Shown here: one piece after another, positions 32,736 to 40,265 of the stretch
Numbering within the stretch: position 1 is the first letter of the stretch
Layout of the letters: every line of letters starts with the position of its first letter
Source of the DNA: Jiangella aurantiaca
GTDB lineage: Bacteria; Actinomycetota; Actinomycetes; Jiangellales; Jiangellaceae
Length of the DNA stretch: 41,203 nucleotides
Direction: 5' to 3'
Assembly (NCBI RefSeq): GCF_004349105.1
Contig: NZ_SMLB01000057.1
Span: 1-41,203, forward strand
Position numbers and translations under genes: made by a program
Notes under the pieces: generated by a model
Told to the model about the DNA's origin: nothing
What the model saw: the letters and a program-made list of their open reading frames with translations, nothing else
Databases searched by the model: none

Positions 32736-35700
32736 TCAGCTCGCCCGGCTCAGCACGCGGGCGACGTAGTGGGGCGCGGGCTCGTCGGTGGCGATGCGCC
32801 CGTCGGCCACCTCGACGACGCGGTCGACCCAGTGCAGCGACTGCGGCCGGTGGGTGACGACGATGGTGGTCCGGCCGGCCGACGCCACCCGCATCGCCTG
32901 GTTCACCTTCCGTTCGCTGGCGAGGTCGAGGTTGGACGTCGCCTCGTCGAGGATGAGGATCGACGGGTCGCCGAGCAGCGCCCGGGCCAGGCACACCAGC
33001 TGCCGTTGCCCGGCCGACAGCGACCGGCCCCGCTCGGCCACCACGTGGTGGTAGCCGCCGGGCAGCCGGGTGACGAACTCGTGCGCCCCGACGGCGCGGG
33101 CGGCCGCCTCGACCTCGGCGTCGCTGGCTTCCGGCCGCGCGTAGGCGATGTTGTCGCGGATGGTGCGCGAGAACAGGAACGGCTCCTGCGGCACGTACCC
33201 CAGGTGCCGCCGGTAGCTGGTGACGTCGAGCCCGTCGAGCGGGCGGCCGTCGACCAGCACCCGGCCGTCGGTGGGGTCGTAGAACCGGGCGACCAGCTTC
33301 GACAGCGTCGACTTGCCGGCGCCAGTACGTCCGACGAACGCGACCCGCTGGCCGGCCGGCACGTGCAGGTCGACGTCGCGGACGGCGTCGGCGGCGGCGC
33401 CGGCGTAGCGCAGCCGGACCCGATCGAACCGCAGATCGCCGGCGATCGCGTCGACCGGGACGGCGTCCGGCCGCACCGGTGTCGACGTCTCCAGCGCCAG
33501 CAGCGCGCGGACCCGGACCAACCCCGTACGGGCCCGCTGATACACGTCGAACACCGACGACAGCTGCTGCACCGGCGCGAAGACCTGGGCGAGGTACAGC
33601 AGGAACGCGATCAGCGTGCCGAGCGCCAGCGTGCCGGCCCCGATGCGTTGCGCGCCGACCCAGAGCACCGCCGCGATGGCCAGCACCGAGAGCAGCTCGA
33701 TCGCGGCGACGTACACCGCCGTCGCGTACAGCCCGCGCAGGCTGGCCGCGACGTACTGGCGGCCCAGCCCGGCGAAACGCTCGAGGTTGACCGCCTCGCG
33801 CCGGAACGCGTGCGTGACCCGGATGCCGGCCATGCTCTCCTGCACGTCGGCATTGATCGTCGACAACAGCTCGCGGGCATCGTCGTAGGCGACCGAGGCG
33901 CGCCGCCGGTACCACCAGGTGACGGCCCCGGCGAACGGCACGACCCCCAGCACGACCAGCGCCAGCATCGGATCCAGCGCGACGACCACCATCGTCATGC
34001 CGGCGAACGTGGCCACGCTGACGACGGCGTTGATCAGCCCGACCTGGAACAGCTGGGCGATCGCGTCGACGTCGGAGGTCATCCGGGTCATCACCCGGCC
34101 CGCCTGGGTGCGGTCGTAGAAGTCGATGCCCAGCCGCTGCAGCTGGCCGAAGATGCGCACCCGCATCGCCAGCAGCAGCCGCTCCGTACTGCGCGTCGTC
34201 CACAGGTAGCCGGTGCGCTGGTCCAGCCAGAGCAGCCCGACCAGCACCGTCGCCGCGAGGCACACCCACAGCAGCACGCTGGTCGAGCCCGCGCGCATGC
34301 CGTCGTCGACCGCCCGCTGCACCAGCATCGGGTTGACCAGCGTGATGGCCGCCTCCAGGACGACCAGCACGAGCCCGACCAGCAGGCCGCCGACGTACGG
34401 GCGCAGGAACGACGGCAGCCGCAGCGGGCCGCGGGTGCCACCCTCGCGATCGAGGTCGACGTTCGGCGGGTCCTTCGGCGGTGGCAATGCGGCGATCCGC
34501 TCGGCCACCGCGGGCGGCACCGCGAGTTGCAGGCTGGGCAGCGAGCCGGTGGCGTCCTGCCGCGACTCCCACGCCGACGCCGTCGCCTCGAATCGGCCGG
34601 ACCGTGCGTGCGACATGAGGTCGTCGGGATGGTCGTCGGTGCCGGGACCGTCGCCGAACAGGTCGCGGTACAGCGCGTTGCGCTCCAGCAGCTCGGCGTG
34701 CCCGCCCTCGTCGACCACCCGGCCGTCGTCGACCAGCACGACGCGGTCGGCCAGCCGCAGCGTGGATTCCCGGTACGCGACCAGTAGCACTGTGCGGCCG
34801 GCGAGGAACGGCTCGAGATTGGCGTGGATGCGCTCCTCGACCTTGACGTCGACCGACGAGGTGGCGTCGTCGAGCAGCAGGATGTCGGGTTCGGCCAGCA
34901 GCGCCCGGGCCAGCGCGACCCGCTGCCGCTGCCCGCCGGACAGCGTGATGCCCTGCTCGCCGACCACGGTGTCGTAGCCGTCAGGCAGCGCCTCGACGAA
35001 CTCGTCGGCCAGCGCCGCGCGGGCGGCCGAGCGGATCTCGTCCATGCTGGCGTCGGGCCGGCCGTAGGCGATGTTCGCCGCGATGGTGTCGGAGAACAGG
35101 AAGCTGTTCTCGAACACCACCCCGATGCGGCGGCGCAGCTCCGGCAGCGACCAGCGGCGCACGTCGATGTCGTCGACGGTGATGGTGCCGGCGTCGGCGT
35201 CGAAGAACCGCGGCAGCATCGACAGCGCCGTCGACTTCCCGCAGCCTGACGGCCCGACCAGCGCGACCGTCTCGCCGGGCCGGACCTCGAGGCTGAAGTG
35301 GCGCAGCACCCGGTGGCCGTCGCCGTCGGCGTAAGCGAACCGGACCCGGTGGAACGAGACCGCGCCGCCACGCTCCTCGGCGGGAACCGGGCGCAGCGGC
35401 TCGGTGATCTCCGCCTGCAGGTCGAGCAGCTCGCCGACCCGCTCCGTGGCCGCCTTGCACAGCGGGGCGTTGGTGAGCACCATGCCGGCCACCCGCGCCG
35501 CGCCGATCAGCTCGGCGAGGTAGCCGATGCAGGCCAGGAACACACCGATGGTGAGCTGCCCCTGGATCACGAGCAGGCCGCCGGCCAGCAGCACCAGCAC
35601 CTGGCCGAACAGCGGGGCGCCCTGCAGCGACGCCATGAACGGCGCCCGCAGCCGGACCGCCCGGACCCGGGCCTGGAACATGTCGAGCAGGGCGCCGTGC

Positions 35701-36452
35701 AGCCGCGCGGTCTCGGCCGGCTGCTGGCCGAACGCGCGGACCACCCGGACGCCGGTGACGGCCTCCTCGACCCGGGAGGTCATGTCCGCCTCCCGGTCCT
35801 GGGCGTCCCAACCGGCCGCGTACACCTGGCGGCGCTGCCGGTTGGTGACCGCGAAGACCACCACGATGACGGCGACCACGAGCGCGGCGATCAGCGGCGA
35901 CAACGTGAACATGACGACCACCGCGAGCAGCGACGACAGCAGCGTCGCCGCCACCTGCGGGATCCAGCTCAGCAGCATGTGCACGTAGCGCAGGTCGCCG
36001 CTGATGCGCGACACCAGCTGGCCGCTCTGCAGCTGCGCGTGGCCGGTGAAGTCGAGGCGCTGCAGCGTGTCGTACACGTCGCGGCGCAGGTCGTCCTGGA
36101 TGCGGAACGCGGTGGTGCCACCGACGTAGCGCCACCAGCCGGACAGGATGAAACGGGCCGCCGCCAGACCGATGAGCAGCGCGATCATCGGCAGCAGCGG
36201 CGCGGACCGGGCGACGATCGCGTCATCGACCACCCGGCCCTGGGTGACGGGGACGGCGGCGACGGTGACCGCCCAGGCCAAGGCCACGACGACGGAGACG
36301 ATCAGGGTGCCGCGGTGGCGGAGGAGGTAGGGAGCGAGCCGGCGGAACGTGCCGGGCGGCTGTGAGGGTTCGGCTGACGCGACGGTCAGCGAGGGCGTTG
36401 ACGGCTGTGCGGTCTGGGCTGAGGGACGGGCGGACGCGGTGCGGCTGGGCAC
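32736..36452 (-). CDS. Single-chain asymmetric ABC exporter (two fused half-transporters)
   Basis: 1238 aa from GTG 36450-36452, with GGGAG about 6 nt upstream; the frame is open for 79 more codons without exporter-like sequence. Order: membrane domain, ATPase domain, membrane domain, ATPase domain, each half about 600 aa and six membrane segments. The first ATPase has normal Walker A GPSGCGKS and signature LSGGQ. Its Walker B is LLLDD (Asp replaces the catalytic Glu), and its H-loop reads AYRESTL (Tyr replaces His). The second has LILDE and THRPQSL but signature LSAGQ. One composite ATP site is therefore degenerate and the other canonical, as in heterodimeric exporters of the TM287/288 and BmrCD type. 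Substrate unknown, perhaps drugs or lipids. Confidence 0.93.
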   Translation of the reverse strand: MPSRTASARPSAQTAQPSTPSLTVASAEPSQPPGTFRRLAPYLLRHRGTLIVSVVVALAWAVTVAAVPVTQGRVVDDAIVARSAPLLPMIALLIGLAAARFILSGWWRYVGGTTAFRIQDDLRRDVYDTLQRLDFTGHAQLQSGQLVSRISGDLRYVHMLLSWIPQVAATLLSSLLAVVVMFTLSPLIAALVVAVIVVVFAVTNRQRRQVYAAGWDAQDREADMTSRVEEAVTGVRVVRAFGQQPAETARLHGALLDMFQARVRAVRLRAPFMASLQGAPLFGQVLVLLAGGLLVIQGQLTIGVFLACIGYLAELIGAARVAGMVLTNAPLCKAATERVGELLDLQAEITEPLRPVPAEERGGAVSFHRVRFAYADGDGHRVLRHFSLEVRPGETVALVGPSGCGKSTALSMLPRFFDADAGTITVDDIDVRRWSLPELRRRIGVVFENSFLFSDTIAANIAYGRPDASMDEIRSAARAALADEFVEALPDGYDTVVGEQGITLSGGQRQRVALARALLAEPDILLLDDATSSVDVKVEERIHANLEPFLAGRTVLLVAYRESTLRLADRVVLVDDGRVVDEGGHAELLERNALYRDLFGDGPGTDDHPDDLMSHARSGRFEATASAWESRQDATGSLPSLQLAVPPAVAERIAALPPPKDPPNVDLDREGGTRGPLRLPSFLRPYVGGLLVGLVLVVLEAAITLVNPMLVQRAVDDGMRAGSTSVLLWVCLAATVLVGLLWLDQRTGYLWTTRSTERLLLAMRVRIFGQLQRLGIDFYDRTQAGRVMTRMTSDVDAIAQLFQVGLINAVVSVATFAGMTMVVVALDPMLALVVLGVVPFAGAVTWWYRRRASVAYDDARELLSTINADVQESMAGIRVTHAFRREAVNLERFAGLGRQYVAASLRGLYATAVYVAAIELLSVLAIAAVLWVGAQRIGAGTLALGTLIAFLLYLAQVFAPVQQLSSVFDVYQRARTGLVRVRALLALETSTPVRPDAVPVDAIAGDLRFDRVRLRYAGAAADAVRDVDLHVPAGQRVAFVGRTGAGKSTLSKLVARFYDPTDGRVLVDGRPLDGLDVTSYRRHLGYVPQEPFLFSRTIRDNIAYARPEASDAEVEAAARAVGAHEFVTRLPGGYHHVVAERGRSLSAGQRQLVCLARALLGDPSILILDEATSNLDLASERKVNQAMRVASAGRTTIVVTHRPQSLHWVDRVVEVADGRIATDEPAPHYVARVLSRAS

Positions 36453-36508
36453 AGGGATCTCCCGGAGCAGCGGTCGGATGGTGATCGCCCCGACTGGGGC
36501 CGCCGACG

Positions 36509-36538
36509 ATCCTACGCCGGGCCGGCCGCGTGGATCAA
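36509..36538 (-). promoter_or_regulatory. Promoter of the ABC exporter gene
   Basis: On the minus strand: TTGATC (36538-36533), an 18-nt spacer, and TAGGAT (36514-36509). It is about 57 bp before the GTG start at 36452. Confidence 0.6.
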
Positions 36539-36636
36539 CGGTCCGGAGCCGGCTCCGCGACGTCGATGTCGACCCGGAACGGCGCCCCGATCGCACGCCT
36601 GATCGCCGGTGTTCTCCAGGTGGATCACGACAATCC

Positions 36637-36661
36637 GGTTCATATAGTCGGTTTCGGGTAT
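36637..36661 (+). promoter_or_regulatory. SigB/SigF-like stress promoter candidate
   Basis: GGTTC (36637-36641), a 14-nt spacer, and GGGTAT (36656-36661) resemble promoters of the SigB/SigF general stress sigma family. It lies in the most AT-rich part of this gap and points to the membrane protein gene 150 bp away. No matching sigma gene is in the window. Confidence 0.4.
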
Positions 36662-36810
36662 ACACTCCCGCCGAAGACGCACCAGGCACCGCTTTTCGCC
36701 TGATGGTCAGGAACCGCGAGCCTGACCTGCCTGGCGATCATGGCTCGGCGTTGCCCTGCCATGGGGCCGGCGCGCAGGTCTGTGCGACACCTCGGGGGGA
36801 GGCGTCGGCG

Positions 36811-38757
36811 ATGCGCGACACCGTCTCGACCCTGCCTGCATTGCCGCGGGACCTCGCCGACCTGCGCCTTCCCATCCCGGTACCGCCGCGGCCGCCGCGG
36901 CCCCGCCCGGTGCGCGCCTGGTTCCGCCGGCACGGGCCGGACTTCGCCTGGCTGGCCCCTCTGCTGACCCTGGCCGGCTTCGTCCACGCCGCCGGGATGA
37001 CCCGCTCGCCCGCGTTCAGCGAGGCCGAGGGCCGCACGGTGACGCGGATCGCCGACGGCGCCTGGTCGCTGCACGCCGACCTCGGCCTGGCGCAGCTGGC
37101 CGCATGGATCGGCCCGGCCGGCGCGCTGGACCGGGCCACGCATGCCGTCGCCGGCGGCCGCGAGGCGCTGCTGCTCGTGCTCTTGCTGGGTGTCGTCCTG
37201 CTGTGGACGCTGGCCCGCCGTCTGGGCGTGCCCCGGCCGGCCGCCGCGGTCGCCGTCGTCGTCTTCGCCGTCTCGCCGCTGGCCCTGTACCTGCATCGGA
37301 TGGTGCTGGTCGAGAACGTCGCCGTGCTGTGGACGCTGCTCGCGTTCGCGCTGGCGACGGCGCGCCGACGGCAGCCGGTCGCGTTCCCGGCCGCCGGGGT
37401 CGCGGTACTGCTGGCCGTGCTGACGCAGACCACGTTCCTCGTGATCGCGCCGTTCGTGGTGTGGACGATGTGGCAGCAGGTGACGGCGCCGGTGTGGCGG
37501 CGGGTGCTCGCCGGGGTGGCCGCCGCGACGACTGCCGGTGGCTACGCGTACGTGCTGTTCTCGCTGGCCGGCCCGGTTTCCGGCGGCGAGACGCCCGAAC
37601 GACTCTGGGCGCTGGATCCGGTGCTGGTGGTCGTCGGACCGGCCGCGGCGGGCACGGCGTTGCTGTTCCGGCCGCTGCGCCCGGTGGCCGCGACGTTGCT
37701 GACCCTGGTGCTGCTGATCGTAGTGCCCGGCGGCCCGGCGCCGGCCGCCCTGCCGATCGCGGCGGTGCCGCTGGCGGCGCTGCTGGTGCCGGCCACCGCG
37801 CACGGGCTGGCCGTCCGGCTGCTGTCGGTACGCGGCCGGCCGGAGGCGATGCCGCTGGCCATCATGGCGACGACCGCGGCCGCCGCGTTGGTCGTCGCGG
37901 TGACGGCGACCTGGCCGGGTGAGCTGCGTCCCCTGCTGCGCGGCGACGCGGTCGCGCCGGTCGACCAGGCCGAGCGCTGGCTCGAGGCCAACGTGCCCCG
38001 CGACAGCCGGCTGGTGGTCGACCACACGATCCGCGAGGATCTGCTGCGATCCGGGTTCTCCGCCGGCGGGGTGGTGCCGTTCGCCAGCCTCCCCGCCGCC
38101 GAAGAGCCGGGGGAGCTGCTGCCGCTCGACCCCGCCGTCGCGCCGCGCCGGACGTTCGAGCCGCGGCCGCCGCGCTGGACCCACTACGACTTCATCGTGT
38201 CGACGGCGGCGCTGCGCTCCGACGACACCGACCGGCCCGACGTCCGGTCCGCGCTGGCCGAGTCGACCGTCGTCGCGGAGTTCGGCAGCGGCGACGGGCG
38301 CGTGGAGATCCGGTCGATCCACCCGCTGGGCCGCGAGGTCGCCGAGGCCGTGGCCGCCGACGAACGGCGCACGATCCGCTACGCGACCGGCCAGCTGCTG
38401 CGCAACGACGCCCTGACCTTCGACGCCGCCGCGCGCGCCGTCGCGGGCGCCGGGCGGATCGACCCGCGGCTGGTGCTCGTCCTCGGCAAGCTCTCCGGCA
38501 CCCACGAGCTGGACGTGTCGCTGCCGGCGCTGCCGGGCGAGGGGGACGGGGTGCGCCGGCGGCTGGTTCTCGGCGGGCTGTCGACGGAGGACGAGGCGGC
38601 CCGGCTGGCGCTCTGGCTGCTCGGCCAACCGGCGCCGTTCACGCCGACGCAGGTCGACACCGACGGGACCACCGTCATCGCCACCTATTCGCTGGCCGCG
38701 CCGCGCGGTCTGCTCCCCGCTCCACCGTTGGACGACACCCCAGAGGAGAACGCATGA
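36811..38757 (+). CDS. Polytopic membrane protein, possible glycosyltransferase of the ArnT/PMT type
   Basis: 648 aa from ATG 36811, preceded by GGGGGGAGG. About ten or more membrane segments span residues 45-390. An early FSEAEGRTVTRIADGAW loop recalls the first extracytoplasmic acidic loop of GT-C transferases such as ArnT and the protein mannosyltransferases. VSPLALYLHRMVLVENVAVLWTLLAFALA is the other GT-C-like stretch. The last 250 aa form an extracytoplasmic region (ERWLEANVPRDSRLVVDHTIREDLL, THYDFIVST). The same kind of protein is found beside DUF4397 and class F sortase genes in other actinobacteria. It overlaps the DUF4397 gene by 4 bp. The reaction is inferred, not shown. Confidence 0.78.
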   Translation: MRDTVSTLPALPRDLADLRLPIPVPPRPPRPRPVRAWFRRHGPDFAWLAPLLTLAGFVHAAGMTRSPAFSEAEGRTVTRIADGAWSLHADLGLAQLAAWIGPAGALDRATHAVAGGREALLLVLLLGVVLLWTLARRLGVPRPAAAVAVVVFAVSPLALYLHRMVLVENVAVLWTLLAFALATARRRQPVAFPAAGVAVLLAVLTQTTFLVIAPFVVWTMWQQVTAPVWRRVLAGVAAATTAGGYAYVLFSLAGPVSGGETPERLWALDPVLVVVGPAAAGTALLFRPLRPVAATLLTLVLLIVVPGGPAPAALPIAAVPLAALLVPATAHGLAVRLLSVRGRPEAMPLAIMATTAAAALVVAVTATWPGELRPLLRGDAVAPVDQAERWLEANVPRDSRLVVDHTIREDLLRSGFSAGGVVPFASLPAAEEPGELLPLDPAVAPRRTFEPRPPRWTHYDFIVSTAALRSDDTDRPDVRSALAESTVVAEFGSGDGRVEIRSIHPLGREVAEAVAADERRTIRYATGQLLRNDALTFDAAARAVAGAGRIDPRLVLVLGKLSGTHELDVSLPALPGEGDGVRRRLVLGGLSTEDEAARLALWLLGQPAPFTPTQVDTDGTTVIATYSLAAPRGLLPAPPLDDTPEENA

Positions 38758-39584
38758 ATCGCATCGTCATGTCCCTGGCCACGGCCGTGGGAGTGATCGC
38801 CCTGGCCGCCGGCACCGCAACCGGCGCCCAGGGGACCGAGGAGCCGGCGGCCGCGGGCTGGGCCCGGCTGGCGCACCTGTCGCCGGACACCCCGGAGGTC
38901 GACGTCAGCCTCACCGGCCTCGACGGCCAGTCCGTACTGGAGCTGCAGGACGTCGGCTACGGCGACGTGTCGAACTACGCGCGGCTGCCCGTCGGGACGT
39001 ACACCGCCGCGATGCGCCCGGCCGGCGCGCCGGCCGACTCCGAGCCGGTGATCACGGCGGCGGTCGAGATCCAGGACGGCGTCGCGATCACCGTGGCAGC
39101 GGTCGGCCTGAACGCCGACCTGTCCGGCCGGATCCTCGTCGACGACCTGACGGCGCCGGCGGCCGGCAACGCGCGCGTCCGGCTGATCTCGGCCGCCGTC
39201 TCGTCACCGTCCGTCGACGTCAGCACCGACACCGGGACGGTGCTGGCCGCCGACGCCGCGTTCGGCACGGCGACGGACTACACCGAGCTGGCCGGCGGTC
39301 GCTGGACCCTTGAGATCAGCAGCGACGCGGGCACCGGCAGTACCGACGTCGACCTCGCCGCAGGCAGCGTCAATACGCTCTTCGTCCTCGACATCGACGG
39401 TGAGCTGAACGTCATCGGCGTGGTCGACAGCACCGGCACGCCGGAGGCCCCGGCGGGCGGGATGCAGACCGGCGGCCGCGGGCTCGCTGAGGAACGGTCC
39501 GCCGCGGTGCCGGCGGCGACGCTCGGACTCGCCGTGCTCCTGCTGGCCGGCGCCGGCGCCTGGATGCGCCGCCGGGCGGCATGA
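38754..39584 (+). CDS. DUF4397 surface protein with sorting-signal-like C terminus
   Basis: 276 aa, ATG overlapping the previous stop (ATGA). Signal peptide (MNRIVMSLATAVGVIALAAG, then TATGAQ). DUF4397 beta-domain repeats occupy about residues 35-225 (ARLAHLSPDTPEVDVSLTG; VRLISAAVSSPSVDVSTDTG). The C terminus has PAGGMQTGGR (233-242), a hydrophobic helix (251-270) and MRRRAA, the three-part layout of a sortase substrate, although the pentapeptide is not LPXTG. A class F sortase gene overlaps its end, so it is the likely substrate and would be attached to the cell wall. Confidence 0.85.
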   Translation: MNRIVMSLATAVGVIALAAGTATGAQGTEEPAAAGWARLAHLSPDTPEVDVSLTGLDGQSVLELQDVGYGDVSNYARLPVGTYTAAMRPAGAPADSEPVITAAVEIQDGVAITVAAVGLNADLSGRILVDDLTAPAAGNARVRLISAAVSSPSVDVSTDTGTVLAADAAFGTATDYTELAGGRWTLEISSDAGTGSTDVDLAAGSVNTLFVLDIDGELNVIGVVDSTGTPEAPAGGMQTGGRGLAEERSAAVPAATLGLAVLLLAGAGAWMRRRAA

Positions 39585-40243
39585 GACGGACCGCGACGGC
39601 GCTGGCGGTCGCGGCCATCCTGGTCGCGGCCGCCGGCGCCTGCGGCGCTGGCGACGGAACGGTCTCGGCGGCCGGAGCCGGCGCGGCCGCGCCTACCCCG
39701 TCGGGCGCGGCCGCGCCCCCGACGCCGTCCGACCCGGCAACCGACCTGGCGACCGGCGCGGGGCGCGGCCCGGCGGCCGGCCCGCGGCCGATCCCCGTCG
39801 CCGACACCGTGCCGGTGCGAGTGCGGATCCCGGCGATCGGGGTCGACAGCGCGATGGAGACCCTGCACCGCGAGGACGACGGCCGGCTGGCCGCGCCGGA
39901 GGACTGGCAGTCGGCCGGCTGGTTCGCCGGCGGCCCGGTGCCCGGCATGCCCGGCCCGGCCGTGCTCGCCGGGCACGTGGACTCGCCGGACGGCCCCGCT
40001 GTCTTCGCCGACCTGGCCAGGCTCCGGCCCGGAGACCGGATCGAGGTCGAGCTCAGCGACGGCACTGTCGCGGTGTTCGAGGTCGATGGCAGCCGCACGG
40101 TGCCGCAGGCCGACTTTCCGACCGAGGAGGTCTACGGCCCGGTGCCCGACCGGCAGCTCCGGCTGATCACCTGCCAGACGTTCGACGAGGCCGCCGGGCA
40201 CTACGTCGACAACCTGGTGGTGTTCGCGACGGCGACCGGCTAG
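39581..40243 (+). CDS. Class F sortase
   Basis: 220 aa, ATG overlapping the DUF4397 stop by 4 bp. An N-terminal signal or anchor with a possible weak lipobox (AGAC, Cys 21) is followed by an Ala/Pro/Thr linker (25-75). The sortase domain (76-220) has RIPAIGVDSAMETL, the catalytic His 132 in LAGHVDS and Cys 198 in LITCQTF. The usual catalytic Arg near the end is not obvious; the segment reads HYVDNLVVFA. It is a cell-wall transpeptidase, and its co-translated DUF4397 protein is the obvious substrate. Three overlapping genes form one operon from 36811. Confidence 0.92.
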   Translation: MRRTATALAVAAILVAAAGACGAGDGTVSAAGAGAAAPTPSGAAAPPTPSDPATDLATGAGRGPAAGPRPIPVADTVPVRVRIPAIGVDSAMETLHREDDGRLAAPEDWQSAGWFAGGPVPGMPGPAVLAGHVDSPDGPAVFADLARLRPGDRIEVELSDGTVAVFEVDGSRTVPQADFPTEEVYGPVPDRQLRLITCQTFDEAAGHYVDNLVVFATATG

Positions 40244-40265
40244 GGCCGGCCGCCGCCCCCACGCG

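Larger units (their letters stand above)
36453..36810. other. 358-bp divergent regulatory gap
   Basis: Contains the minus-strand exporter promoter, a stress-type promoter candidate for the membrane protein gene, a 14-bp palindrome CGGAGCCGGCTCCG at 36544-36557, and a small hairpin GCCCC-gact-GGGGC at 36487-36500 in the exporter leader. On the minus strand, short stretches reading MNRIVVIHLENTGDQA and, one frame over, IRRAIGAPFRVDIDVAEPAPDR could be a decayed reading frame, but no family was recognised. Confidence 0.5.

Noticed and set aside
36453-36689. N-terminal extension of the ABC exporter
   Set aside because: The extra residues are Arg/Ser/Gly-rich, cross the promoter candidates, and precede a GTG with a good ribosome binding site.
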